DNA of 64,000 bases from Caryophanales bacterium UBA6259 (GCA_002441135.1 DJVJ01000030.1:886-64885); one strand, 5' to 3'. Counted from the stretch's first letter, positions 8,621 through 17,901 are shown. Notes: generated by a model not told the origin, from the letters alone. Translations and numbers: made by a program.

Positions 8621-9499
8621 ATGGAAATCACAAATTTAGAAGTATTTCTCCTTGTCGCAAAAGAAAAAAGCCTATCAAAGGCTGCAAAACTATTACATCT
8701 TACTCAACCCGCGGTGAGTAATAAAATTCATATGCTAGAAACCATATTAGACTTATCTTTATTCGACCGTTCACCATCTGGAGTAACCTTAACTTCCTCC
8801 GGACAAACTTTTTATCAATATGCAAACGAAATAACAATGATGTACAATGAAATGGTAGAGGCACTTAAAGGGACAATCACAGATCAGAAAATGATAATCG
8901 GTGCTGAAGCCATTATAGGAAACTATTTTATCCCTTGTAGATTAGCGGCTTTCAAAGAAAAATTTCCAAATATCGATATAAAAATTATATCTGGTGATCA
9001 AGCAGATTTACTGGAAAAGCTTGAAAGAAATGAATTAGATTTCGCTTTTGTTGATGGCACAATTCCATTAGCTCCAAACTTTCACACCAAGCTCTTATCT
9101 ACCGAACCACTTTACCTTGCAGTTCCAAATAGTGAAAAATGGAAAAACATTGACTCGATTACAACAAATGAACTATATTCTCTTCCCTTTATTCTTCCAG
9201 ACGAAAAAACTGGGTTACATCAATCGATTAAGCAATCTTTAAATAGGTATGGGATATCCAAGAATGATCTTCACATCTCTGCTGAGGTTAGTAGCATCAG
9301 TGCGATAAAGACCTTTGTAGAATCAGGATTTGGTGTTTCATTCCTTTGTGGATTAGCGACTAAAAAAGAAATCCATTCAAAAAGCATTAAATTGATTAAA
9401 GTAGATTCCTTATCATTAAACCTCAACTATTATGTTGCTTATCATCCAGAGAAGCTACATGATATCCACAAACAATTCATTAATCAATTTGTAAAATGA
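8621..9499 (+). CDS. LysR-family transcriptional regulator
   Basis: A 292-residue regulator. Residues 1-60 form the winged helix-turn-helix (SLSKAAKLLHLTQPAVSNKI is a textbook LysR helix-turn-helix); 90-290 is the periplasmic-binding-like effector domain. LysR proteins mostly activate neighbouring divergent genes when bound to a small effector. The gene is divergent from molybdoenzyme operon 1, so control of that operon is likely; the effector could be a sulfur species, by analogy with CysL-type regulators, but this is not shown by the sequence. ATG start with AAGGATGGG upstream. It converges on the end of operon 2 and shares the hairpin between them. Confidence 0.85.
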   Translation: MEITNLEVFLLVAKEKSLSKAAKLLHLTQPAVSNKIHMLETILDLSLFDRSPSGVTLTSSGQTFYQYANEITMMYNEMVEALKGTITDQKMIIGAEAIIGNYFIPCRLAAFKEKFPNIDIKIISGDQADLLEKLERNELDFAFVDGTIPLAPNFHTKLLSTEPLYLAVPNSEKWKNIDSITTNELYSLPFILPDEKTGLHQSIKQSLNRYGISKNDLHISAEVSSISAIKTFVESGFGVSFLCGLATKKEIHSKSIKLIKVDSLSLNLNYYVAYHPEKLHDIHKQFINQFVK

Positions 9500-9510
9500 G
9501 AAAATAAAAT

Positions 9511-9548
9511 AGCACAAAAAAGAACAGCACCTTCAAAGGTGCTGTTCT
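9511..9548 (-). terminator. Terminator of molybdoenzyme operon 2
   Basis: The perfect stem AGAACAGCACCTT / AAGGTGCTGTTCT (9521-9533, 9536-9548) is followed on the minus strand by TTTTTT. It ends the long operon that runs from tatA. On the plus strand it may also stop lysR readthrough, with a weaker T run. Confidence 0.85.
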
Positions 9549-9558
9549 CTATATTTGA

Positions 9559-10815
9559 CTAAAAACCAAAAGTACCATCTTCACTAATATGGATCGCATT
9601 ATTTAAGTAGAATGTATTTGGATATCCTAAGTCCGCTACTTTATTGACAACACCACCTGCTCTTACTCCACTAGCACAGTGGATCAGAATAGTTGTATTT
9701 TTATCCTTAGGTAACTTACTAGCTATTGCTTGTGGATTTGCATGAATTTCACTATCAGGAATGTGAATAGATCCTGGAATCGCTCCATTAGACCTTTCTT
9801 CTGCTGTTCTTACATCAAGCACAACCACATTAGTTGCTTTAATCTTCTCAGTAAATTGATCTGGAGTTAAACCACGATCCACTTTACCTTCAGCAACATT
9901 AAAGCTTCCACCAGTACTTTTCATTCCAAAGGAAGGTAAACCAGCAGCCTTCCATGTTGGCAATCCACCTGCATAAACTTTAACATTAGTATAGCCACGA
10001 GCTACTAATTCTTTTGCTACTGTATGACTTTTTCCACAAGAAAATCCACCACAATAAATAATGATATCTGATGATTTGTCAGTTGGGATTATCGTAGCAT
10101 ATTTTTGTGAAAATAGAGTATCATCCATAGGAATGGAGTTGGGAATATGCTCATCAAAATACATCTTATATGGTCTAGCATCAATTAGAACATATGGCTT
10201 TGTATCTTCACGAGAAACATAAGTTTCCATAATTATATCTTTAACATATTCCGTTCCTACTACTAAGTAATTCCCTGCCGCCTTCCATGCTGGTGTTCCT
10301 TCTTGATAAACTTTAATATTGGTATAACCAAGTTCTTTAGCCTTTAACGCGGAGTTTTTGCTCAATGGGCAATCCAATCCTCCACAATAAAAGACGATTA
10401 AGGAATCTTTGTTTTCTGGTAATAAATTTTTATACTTATCAAATTCGGAATCAGGTATATTGATTGCTCCATTAATATGTCCTTCGTTATATACCTTTTG
10501 TGGTCTTGCATCCACTAAAACGAATTTCCATTCAGAAGGATATTGCTCATATGTTGTGCGAGTACCACTTGTTGCTTTTGTGGTATTCATTAATGCTTTA
10601 AACTCTGCAGTATTTAGATATTCTAGATTTGGATCAAGTGGTACTACTTTCTTTTCCTCCACTTTTTCATCCTGAACAATATACATCGATAAATCCTGCT
10701 GTTGATTAAATGAAGCAGTCGGAGTATCTACAGCTACTTCTTTTATGCCTGTGCAGCCCATTAAACTGACAATAATCAAGATTAATAGACTAGCAAAAAT
10801 ACTTTTTTTCTTCAC
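9559..10815 (-). CDS. Lipoprotein with three rhodanese domains
   Basis: A 418-residue surface lipoprotein. After a hydrophobic segment there is a lipobox SLMGC at about residue 20. Three rhodanese (sulfurtransferase) domains follow. Domain 1 has active loop CGGLDC, domain 2 CGGFSC, and domain 3 CASGVRAG, so all three keep the catalytic cysteine; domains 1 and 2 carry a second Cys in the loop. Such proteins bind sulfane sulfur as a persulfide. Encoded at the end of the molybdoenzyme operon, it probably delivers polysulfide or thiosulfate sulfur to the exported enzyme, or accepts the product. The GTG start at 10815 lies 8 nt after GGAG; an upstream in-frame GTG at 10824 overlaps the ribosome site. 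Substrate unproven. Confidence 0.85.
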   Translation of the reverse strand: MKKKSIFASLLILIIVSLMGCTGIKEVAVDTPTASFNQQQDLSMYIVQDEKVEEKKVVPLDPNLEYLNTAEFKALMNTTKATSGTRTTYEQYPSEWKFVLVDARPQKVYNEGHINGAINIPDSEFDKYKNLLPENKDSLIVFYCGGLDCPLSKNSALKAKELGYTNIKVYQEGTPAWKAAGNYLVVGTEYVKDIIMETYVSREDTKPYVLIDARPYKMYFDEHIPNSIPMDDTLFSQKYATIIPTDKSSDIIIYCGGFSCGKSHTVAKELVARGYTNVKVYAGGLPTWKAAGLPSFGMKSTGGSFNVAEGKVDRGLTPDQFTEKIKATNVVVLDVRTAEERSNGAIPGSIHIPDSEIHANPQAIASKLPKDKNTTILIHCASGVRAGGVVNKVADLGYPNTFYLNNAIHISEDGTFGF

Positions 10816-10852
10816 TTCGGTCACTCCTTTCTACAGATAAGGAAATATTCTA

Positions 10853-11491
10853 TTATAAGTTACTTTTCTCTTCTAAATGCTTTAACTCACCTTCTACTGC
10901 CTGCTGTACCAGATTTGTTACTTCTACAAAAAGAGTACTCTGCTTTAATTTTGCTAGCTCACTCTTAAAATCATCTAACCAATCTAAATGATCAACGATA
11001 AATTGCTTCGAAAACTCCTTTTGGTCCTCCTTTAATAGATACGATAAAAACTCTAATAAAAGGGTTAAGTGGTCTGGCATATTTTGATATTCTTCAGGAA
11101 CTTGAACTTTAAATTGCTCAAAGAGATATCTAATGTGCAAAGCAGAATCCCCCATAAAATATCCCTTGCTTCGTGCAATGGATAGCTCTGCCGATGGGTC
11201 AGTTGTCCAAACCTTATAAACGGATTCGACTGGAGGAGCATATGGCTTTGTAATGCCCATAAAGCATTCCATATAGCTTTGTTTCATTTCAGAAAATTGA
11301 TGAACATAGTCTTTTAGTGCAATGGGATAACTTCGATAACCAGCCAATTCCCACAATTCTTGCAGCCTATGATCAACAGTTCCATCGATAACCTCCTGAT
11401 AAAAATCTTCTGTTGGAAATTTATAAAATTCAGCTAAGATTAAATAGATTTCCTCAATTGCTTCGGTTCGATCAAATATTTCATTTTGCAC
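10853..11491 (-). CDS. TorD/DmsD-family molybdoenzyme chaperone
   Basis: A 212-residue all-helical cytosolic protein of the redox enzyme maturation type. The family landmarks are the CFMG ... PYAPPVESVYK stretch (about 77-92) and the EYQNMPDHLTLLLEFL segment (about 133-148). These chaperones hold the Tat signal of the molybdenum subunit until the cofactor is inserted. It lies in the operon encoding the second catalytic subunit, so that is the likely client; it may also serve system 1, which has no chaperone gene. GTG start with GGGAG 8 nt upstream. It lies 56 bp behind the NrfD-type gene. Confidence 0.85.
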   Translation of the reverse strand: MQNEIFDRTEAIEEIYLILAEFYKFPTEDFYQEVIDGTVDHRLQELWELAGYRSYPIALKDYVHQFSEMKQSYMECFMGITKPYAPPVESVYKVWTTDPSAELSIARSKGYFMGDSALHIRYLFEQFKVQVPEEYQNMPDHLTLLLEFLSYLLKEDQKEFSKQFIVDHLDWLDDFKSELAKLKQSTLFVEVTNLVQQAVEGELKHLEEKSNL

Positions 11492-11547
11492 AAAAGATTC
11501 TCCCTTCCCAATTCAGTTTATCTTGTTCGTCAATTAATTTTGCTCAT

Positions 11548-12765
11548 TTATGCGTGATGGTGATGGTGAATAGAATGCTCAGAAATTACACGATCTTCAC
11601 TGCAATCGCAGCAATTACGTACATGATGCTTGTAGCACACATCATCCATATCTAAGTTCCATTTTTTCTCTCCAACCAAGTAAAGAAGTATGGTACCACC
11701 AATTGCTCCTAAGATAATTGCCCATTCCGACCAAGAAATAAAGGAATAGTTATATCCAACCTCAGATGCTCCAGCAAAAAACTCGTGAGGTATGATTTGT
11801 CCTGCAGCAACTAAATCTAATCTCATGACAAAAATTCCTGTGATTGTCATTAAACCTGCAGCAAATACTCTTTTTAGCTTGAATCCACCAGGTGTCATTA
11901 AAACAACAAATGGCAACACCATTCCAAGTAGTACTTCAAATAACCAGAAACGACCGCTCAATGGACCATTTAATAAAGCCATTATTGCTTCATATTTCCC
12001 TGGAGCTGCACCATAAAGTCCAGTTAAAACCTTCCAAATCGTAAAGAACATGGTGATTCCAAGAAATAACGCAAGAAGCTTTCCAAGGCTTGTTACAATA
12101 TGTTCATTGCGGTAGATAAAATCTTCTCTTTTTTGATCGTTTCTGCCTACAATATAGAACATCACAGAAAGAATCGCAGACCCTGAAAGTAAAGCAGAAA
12201 GAATAAAATAGATTGACATGTAAGGACCTGACCAATATGGACGAGCTACTAGGAATCCAAATACTGCACCTAGATTACTATGAGCCGCAATTGCAGAAAT
12301 GAAAACTAGTAATCCAAACAATGTCGACTTTTTGTGATCCCCTTTAAACATGAAATATAATTCAAAAATTAATAGAACTAAGTAGATTCCGTATAACAAT
12401 CCCATCCAGAAAATGGCGGATGTTAGATTAGCTGAAAAGAGTAAATACACCATATTGAAAGGATGACCTAATTCTAATCCGATAACCACAAAGCCAAATA
12501 CCAATGTTAGGATGGAACCAAGTACTGCTCTTTTTCCGATTACTTCAAATCGTTCTAATTTAAATACGTGACCAAGAGAGGCTACCAGTGATAGTCCTGT
12601 ACTAGATACTACAAAGAATACATATCCTGCAATCAATGCACCCCATGGCACATGATTATTGGTACCCATTGCATGTTCTCCGTTTACGACCACGTTTACT
12701 GCACCAGCTAACCCTGCAATAATTAAAGCAGCAGATAAGTAAATCCAAAGTTTTCTATTAAACAA
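11548..12765 (-). CDS. NrfD/DsrP-type membrane subunit with Cys/His tail (system 2)
   Basis: A 405-residue integral membrane protein with about ten helices, longer than the 301-residue anchor of system 1 and closer to the long PsrC/DsrP/HybB-like type. It should link menaquinol to the B subunit. The last 30 residues, after the final helix, hold CYKHH, then CCDC, then IHHHHHA: four Cys and eight His, a possible metal or heme-independent redox site, absent from system 1. The TTG at 12765 has AGAGAGG 8 nt upstream and is preferred over the GTG at 12774, which overlaps that site. It lies directly after the B gene. Confidence 0.82.
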   Translation of the reverse strand: MFNRKLWIYLSAALIIAGLAGAVNVVVNGEHAMGTNNHVPWGALIAGYVFFVVSSTGLSLVASLGHVFKLERFEVIGKRAVLGSILTLVFGFVVIGLELGHPFNMVYLLFSANLTSAIFWMGLLYGIYLVLLIFELYFMFKGDHKKSTLFGLLVFISAIAAHSNLGAVFGFLVARPYWSGPYMSIYFILSALLSGSAILSVMFYIVGRNDQKREDFIYRNEHIVTSLGKLLALFLGITMFFTIWKVLTGLYGAAPGKYEAIMALLNGPLSGRFWLFEVLLGMVLPFVVLMTPGGFKLKRVFAAGLMTITGIFVMRLDLVAAGQIIPHEFFAGASEVGYNYSFISWSEWAIILGAIGGTILLYLVGEKKWNLDMDDVCYKHHVRNCCDCSEDRVISEHSIHHHHHA

Positions 12766-12780
12766 TTCTCTCACCTCTCT

Positions 12781-13320
12781 TTACTTTTTCACATAAAAGA
12801 TACGTGGTTTAGTACCTTTTTCAGGTGTAATTTGATAAACATCCACTTGAGCTAATTTTTTATTCAGCTCACTATTTGGGTCCTCTAAATCCCCAAATAA
12901 ACGAACCTCATTCATACAGGTACTAGCACAAGCAGGCTGTTCTCCCTTAGATAACATCTCAGGACACCAGCGACATTTTTCAGGTACTCTGTCCTCATTT
13001 AATTGACGGGCATCGTATGGACAAGCGGTCATACAATATTTACAACCAATACACTTATCATGGTCAATTAAGACAATACCATCTTCTCTTTTATAGGTAG
13101 CTTGAGTAGGGCATACCATGGCACAGGGTGCATTATCACAGTGCATACACTGCATTGGTAAAATTTCCATTTTAACGTTAGGATAAGTCCCACGTTCCAT
13201 CATTTCTAAACGATTATAATTATTTTCTGGAGGTAATTGATTATGCATCTGGCAAGCAATGGTACAAGCTGTACAGCCTGTGCACTTGGATGCATCAATT
13301 AGTAATCCATATTTCGCCAT
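12781..13320 (-). CDS. Four-cluster ferredoxin subunit B (system 2)
   Basis: A 179-residue paralog of the system 1 B subunit with the same length and cysteine layout: CTGCTACTIAC, CMHCDNAPCAMVC, CIGCKYCMTAC, then CRWC and CASTC, for four 4Fe-4S clusters. It carries electrons between the NrfD-type subunit and the molybdenum subunit. It sits 2 bp after the A gene and just before the membrane subunit, so A, B and C are translated together. The close similarity of the two B proteins points to duplication, or acquisition of a related cassette. Confidence 0.9.
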   Translation of the reverse strand: MAKYGLLIDASKCTGCTACTIACQMHNQLPPENNYNRLEMMERGTYPNVKMEILPMQCMHCDNAPCAMVCPTQATYKREDGIVLIDHDKCIGCKYCMTACPYDARQLNEDRVPEKCRWCPEMLSKGEQPACASTCMNEVRLFGDLEDPNSELNKKLAQVDVYQITPEKGTKPRIFYVKK

Positions 13321-13322
13321 AA

Positions 13323-15530
13323 TTATTTACCCTCCTTTCGTACTTTAACGATAACCTCTTGAGCCATGGTAGTTCCTGATAATGGCTCTACCATTACTGG
13401 AGCAAAGTCATTAAAGTTAACGCCAACATTATATCCATATTCTAATTTTTTGGATTGTACACCATAGGTAGATGGAAGCCATACACAATCTGGATGAAGT
13501 AGCTCCGTTACCTTAACTTTTACGTTTTTCTTAGCAATAGAGGATTCAACAGTTACTGTATCCCCTGTTTTAATTCCTAATTTGTCTGCCCGTGATTTAT
13601 TGATCCACATATAAGTTCCATTATAGCGTTCGCTCATTGCTAGTAAGTATGGATTGTTGGCTGTTTGAATATGTGAATGCCATGGCTGCTTTCCATGAAT
13701 TAATCGGAATTCATCCTCTTTACTGGTATCTGGCATTACTAATGGCGCTACCCAAGTAGGTATTCCCATCTTTCCATCCACTCTAAATAAATCAGCGGAG
13801 AACAACACTTTTCCAGTCTTCGTTTTTAATGCAGGTTTACCGTTTTTCATCGGGAAGCCAGGCTTCACATTTGCTGGGAACTCTAGAGTTCCTGCCTTTT
13901 TCAGTTGTTCCAAGCTAACACCTAATGGTTTCACTGCAGCAGCAATATGATCCTCCACTGTAAATGGATATAGGTCATCATAACCGGCTGCCTTGGTAAT
14001 TCCTTTTAAAATATCTAAACAATGCTTTGTATTATGCATTGGTTTTACTGCTTCAAGTCGTATCGCTACCTGTGGATGATCGTGAGCAACATGACCACTT
14101 ACAGTTTCTGGCTCGTCGCTTCTTTCTAAATAGTAGTGCTCTGGTAGAATATAATGAGCAGCATAGTAGGAAGTGTCATCCCAAATAGTTGGGATGGTAA
14201 CTACTAATTCCGCATCTTTAATTCGCTTCTGATATTCAAAATCTGGTGCAGAACGGACTGGATTATAGTTATAGATGAAAACTCCTTTAATTTTTCCGTT
14301 ATCAATTAAATCTGGTGTGATTTGTGCAATACCTCTTGCTGGCTCAACTGTACGATATTGACCATCAATACCTGCACCATCTGCTCTTTCTCCCTTTTCT
14401 GGATGAAAACGCTCAGGCACTTCAATATGTCCTAGGGATATACTTGCACTTGGCATTAATCCGCCTCTTTGGAAGAAATTGCCTACTAACGCATTTAAGA
14501 TAATTCCCATTTGAGCGGTTTGTGTACTATTAATATAGTGAGCATGAAGTCCATGCCAGCCTGGCTCAATAAATGCTTTAGGGGCATTTTTAGCAAATTC
14601 ACGAGCAATCTCTCTAATTTTATTCGCTGAGATATCGGTAATTTTTTCTGCCCATTCAGGGGTATATCCCTTATTCACTTTCCAAAACTCTTCAAATCCA
14701 TCAACATATCGACGAACAAATTCTTTATCATATAAACCCTCGGTAATTAATACATTTGCCATTGCTAAACGGAAAGCCAAATCGGTTCCTGGCTTGATTG
14801 GAATCCATTCATCAGCAATCTTCGCAATTTCAGAATAACGTGGGTCGATTACAACAATTTTTGTTCCATTTGCTTTTGCTTTAGTAATGTGGTTCATACC
14901 ATTTGGAATAATTCCACCAGCGAAGTTTCTACCTTCAAAAATGATATATTTAGCATTCATATGATCGCCATTTAAGCTAGTACCAGTCATTTGTAACCAT
15001 GCATTGGTTTTTGCATTGAAGCAGGTAGAATATTGGGTTGTAAAATTACTAGAGCCAATTACATCAAACCATTGATCTACATAGAACTTTCTATGACTTC
15101 CATGCTCCATCCACATTAAAGAGTTTCCACCATATTTGCTTATAATCTTCTTCGACTTTTCTCCAATTTCCTGAAAGGCTTGTTCCCAACTGATAGGTTC
15201 AAATTCGTTATCCCCAACTCGCTTCATTGGACCAACAACTCGATTTGGATTATATAAATCTGCCGCCATACCGTGACCTCTCGCACATAAGTGACCACGA
15301 GATTTTAGATGAATAGGATTTCCTTCAACTTTCCAAACTCGATCATTTTTTACACTTGCAAATAATCCACAGTAACTAGTACATCCTTTACAAATCGTTG
15401 GAACTTTTTTTACAGGTGCTTCTTCTGCTTTTTTCTTGAATTCATTAAACCCAATAGATAAAGGAACTGATCCTACAACTGCTGCAGCAACAGTAGCTTT
15501 AAGAAACGTACGTCTTTTTATCGTTTTCAT
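13323..15530 (-). CDS. Molybdopterin oxidoreductase catalytic subunit A (system 2)
   Basis: A 735-residue DMSO reductase-family enzyme. Twin-arginine signal KRRTFLKAT at 5-13. 4Fe-4S ligands C47, C50, C54 and C82. C170 in YSTCFNAKTNAW is at the expected molybdenum-ligand position, where system 1 has CSNARDTG. The differing active-site segment suggests a different or modified substrate range. The operon carries two rhodanese lipoproteins, a TorD-like chaperone and a TatA. This supports an exported reductase acting on a sulfur compound such as polysulfide or thiosulfate; this is inference. Good AAGGGGAATCGGGG-type ribosome site before the ATG. Confidence 0.87.
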   Translation of the reverse strand: MKTIKRRTFLKATVAAAVVGSVPLSIGFNEFKKKAEEAPVKKVPTICKGCTSYCGLFASVKNDRVWKVEGNPIHLKSRGHLCARGHGMAADLYNPNRVVGPMKRVGDNEFEPISWEQAFQEIGEKSKKIISKYGGNSLMWMEHGSHRKFYVDQWFDVIGSSNFTTQYSTCFNAKTNAWLQMTGTSLNGDHMNAKYIIFEGRNFAGGIIPNGMNHITKAKANGTKIVVIDPRYSEIAKIADEWIPIKPGTDLAFRLAMANVLITEGLYDKEFVRRYVDGFEEFWKVNKGYTPEWAEKITDISANKIREIAREFAKNAPKAFIEPGWHGLHAHYINSTQTAQMGIILNALVGNFFQRGGLMPSASISLGHIEVPERFHPEKGERADGAGIDGQYRTVEPARGIAQITPDLIDNGKIKGVFIYNYNPVRSAPDFEYQKRIKDAELVVTIPTIWDDTSYYAAHYILPEHYYLERSDEPETVSGHVAHDHPQVAIRLEAVKPMHNTKHCLDILKGITKAAGYDDLYPFTVEDHIAAAVKPLGVSLEQLKKAGTLEFPANVKPGFPMKNGKPALKTKTGKVLFSADLFRVDGKMGIPTWVAPLVMPDTSKEDEFRLIHGKQPWHSHIQTANNPYLLAMSERYNGTYMWINKSRADKLGIKTGDTVTVESSIAKKNVKVKVTELLHPDCVWLPSTYGVQSKKLEYGYNVGVNFNDFAPVMVEPLSGTTMAQEVIVKVRKEGK

Positions 15531-15560
15531 CCCCGATTCCCCTTTCTAACATGTAAAATA

Positions 15561-16649
15561 TCAACCACAGCTAGCTGCTCCCCCAGAGCTATTCAAATCA
15601 ACATTTAAAACTTTAACAGGAAATTCTCCTGCTGTTTCCGTTTGAATTGGTGCTATACCATTAATTTCAGCATCTGATGTCCATACGCGCATACCTCTTA
15701 ACATTGCATAAGAATCATAACCTAGTTGATTTAATACACGAACAACCTGACTCGCATCATTTCCTGTATATCCAACAACAACAATTTTTTTGTTAGTTGG
15801 TAATTTTTTTAGATTTTCTGCATCCGCTACAGACGAATAAGGAATATTTAGTGCACCTTCAATATGGCCTTTTTTGTAATCGTTCATATCTCTTGTATCT
15901 AACACGAAGAAACTATTCCCTTTACTTTCTAAATCAGCCATTACATCCTCTGGCTTAACAACTGGACCCTTTCCAGAAGTTAAATAGGCTTGAGAGCGCT
16001 TCATAATTAAATCATTTACGTTAAAAACTCCCTCTTCTTGAATCGTTGGTAGATTATTGGTGGTTGCTTTAGGTTCTGCTGTCACCACTGGATAATTAAA
16101 AGAGGCTTTAAGTATTGGAGTTCCTAACTCTGGATTAGATAACCAACCACCCATTCCATTTAACATAGGGACCGCATCATACCCCAACATTTTCCATAAC
16201 GTTACAGTTTGGTTTGCTGTATGTCCTGAATAACAAACAACAATAATTTTTTTGTCCTTAGGTAGGTTTGCAATTCGATTCGGATCTGCCGCTGTAGCAT
16301 AAGGGATATTTACCGATCCTTCTATATTCCCTTTTGCGAAATCAGCTGCTGCTCGAACATCAACTACAAAATAGCTTTGATCCGCTTCAACAACCACCTT
16401 TTGATATACTTCCTCTGCCGTTAAGTATTCTGGTTTATTGTTTTTTAAGTATTCTGCTGACACCTTCTGTAATTCTTCAAATTGATTGTCTAGCTCTTTT
16501 GCTGATTGTACAGGCTCATTTGTATTTGTTGGTAATGGTTCATTGGTTGTCGATTGATTATTACAACCTGCAAATACAAAAGTCATTAGGAGAACCATTA
16601 CAATCAAAAATGATTTATTTTGCAATAGCTTACGCTTTCTTTTATCCAC
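15561..16649 (-). CDS. Lipoprotein with two rhodanese domains, the second without its cysteine
   Basis: A 362-residue surface lipoprotein: hydrophobic segment, lipobox VFAGC, then a helical linker and two rhodanese domains. Domain 1 keeps the catalytic loop CYSGHTA. In domain 2 the corresponding loop reads GYTGND, so the sulfur-carrying Cys is Gly while the fold motifs (VLDTRDMNDYKKGHIEGALNIP-type start, GMRVW end) remain. The chain ends in SCG, giving a free C-terminal Cys. It is the first of the two rhodaneses flanking the A-B-C-chaperone block. The GTG at 16649 is chosen because AGGAGAGG lies 8 nt upstream; the frame is open to an ATG at 16694. It probably handles sulfane sulfur outside the cell. 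Confidence 0.82.
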   Translation of the reverse strand: MDKRKRKLLQNKSFLIVMVLLMTFVFAGCNNQSTTNEPLPTNTNEPVQSAKELDNQFEELQKVSAEYLKNNKPEYLTAEEVYQKVVVEADQSYFVVDVRAAADFAKGNIEGSVNIPYATAADPNRIANLPKDKKIIVVCYSGHTANQTVTLWKMLGYDAVPMLNGMGGWLSNPELGTPILKASFNYPVVTAEPKATTNNLPTIQEEGVFNVNDLIMKRSQAYLTSGKGPVVKPEDVMADLESKGNSFFVLDTRDMNDYKKGHIEGALNIPYSSVADAENLKKLPTNKKIVVVGYTGNDASQVVRVLNQLGYDSYAMLRGMRVWTSDAEINGIAPIQTETAGEFPVKVLNVDLNSSGGAASCG

Positions 16650-16762
16650 TAGGATCACCTCTCCTTTTTGAAGTATAAAACCAAAATTATGCACCTTCTA
16701 CTTTGACTTGTCAGATATTTCGTGATATTATTATTTTGGAATAATTATAAATAAGCTGCTGT

Positions 16763-17857
16763 TTATGCAAAAAATCTAGAAGGATCTTTTTGTTTAGCAG
16801 CATCACAAAACTCGCATACTTCTATTTCTAAATTGGTTTTGAATGTCTCACCACATTCATTACATTGTTTTAGATTTAGTTTAATCAGAGTTTTGTTTTG
16901 TACAGTTAAATATTCTTTCATATCAATGGGTTGAAATTGAATAACTTGATCTGGACATACTGCACATTTTTTACATGCAATACAGGCATGAGTGTCAAAT
17001 TGCAAAATTGCATTGTTTTGATCATTAATCCATTTAATTGCACCTGTTGGACAAATTCTCTGGCATATATCACATCCTCTACATTGGTCTATAGGATCAA
17101 TTTTTAAAAATTGATTAAACGGTAGGCTTATTTTGTTCTGTCTATCGTTGTCTTGTTGGTTAAAATATTGATTCATAATATTTCTCTTAAACAGAATCTT
17201 ATCTTTTCCCGTTAATACGCTTATTTCTTGAACTTCTTCCTTTTCCTCTGTGATTATTTCTCTGATGTTTTTAATAGAAAATATTTTTAATAGTTCTCTT
17301 CGGGTGATCCCTTTTACTACAGGATCATCTTCCTTCATTGTTTTCTCTCTTTCAATTTTAAGCTTTAAAGCTATATTCAATTTATCTAATTCTTGCTGTA
17401 AGCGATTAATATGAAGCTCAACATCAATAACTTCATTTTTTTCGCAGGTTTCACATGGTTTTAAATATATTTTTATCTCATTATTTTTAAATTTCATTAA
17501 AAGGGGCAAATCCAGATAGAGGTAGCAGGGTATTTTGATTCCCTTTTGATACTCTTCTAATTGTTTACAAGTAATGCTTGCTGTAGGATGAGTATCGATT
17601 GCTTTACCAATCTCCATATATGGATTTTGAATGTGATCGATTGCATAAACTGTACAGGTACTTACACATATTCCACAGTCAATACAATTTCCTTGATTAA
17701 TAACCGGGATATTCTGCTCCATTTGAATCGCATTTGTTGGGCAAGCTCGTTCACAGTCATTACATTCCACATGTCGATTAGCAAAATTCTTACAGGCTTT
17801 TTCCTCAACCTCTATTTTCTCTAATCTTAGCTGATTAAGAATTTCTCTTCTCTTCAA
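16763..17857 (-). CDS. Polyferredoxin-like iron-sulfur protein with internal RR motif
   Basis: A protein of about 364 residues with two ferredoxin blocks. The N-terminal block (about 30-75) has CNDCERAC and CIDCGICVSTC; the C-terminal block (about 255-315) has CRGCDICQRIC and CIACKKCAVC. Two further zinc-finger-like pairs follow: CETCEK in the middle and CNECG...CEFC at the end. In the middle (about 185-195) is GITRRELLKIFSI, which looks like a twin-arginine motif but is internal and lacks a hydrophobic stretch. It probably feeds or drains electrons for system 2. TTG start 8 nt after GAGG; the in-frame GTG at 17866 overlaps that site. It lies between tatA and the rhodanese gene. Confidence 0.7.
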   Translation of the reverse strand: MKRREILNQLRLEKIEVEEKACKNFANRHVECNDCERACPTNAIQMEQNIPVINQGNCIDCGICVSTCTVYAIDHIQNPYMEIGKAIDTHPTASITCKQLEEYQKGIKIPCYLYLDLPLLMKFKNNEIKIYLKPCETCEKNEVIDVELHINRLQQELDKLNIALKLKIEREKTMKEDDPVVKGITRRELLKIFSIKNIREIITEEKEEVQEISVLTGKDKILFKRNIMNQYFNQQDNDRQNKISLPFNQFLKIDPIDQCRGCDICQRICPTGAIKWINDQNNAILQFDTHACIACKKCAVCPDQVIQFQPIDMKEYLTVQNKTLIKLNLKQCNECGETFKTNLEIEVCEFCDAAKQKDPSRFFA

Positions 17858-17901
17858 TATTGCCACCTCAAGTCACTGCCAAATTGATGAATTTATAGCG
17901 G

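Noticed and set aside
11548..11566. Run of five His at the end of the NrfD-type gene as an engineered His tag
   Set aside because: It is part of a longer natural-looking Cys/His tail with mixed codons inside a native operon; no vector sequence is nearby.
17280..17320. Tat export signal in the polyferredoxin
   Set aside because: The RR motif is about 185 residues from the start and is not followed by a hydrophobic stretch, so it cannot work as an ordinary Tat signal.
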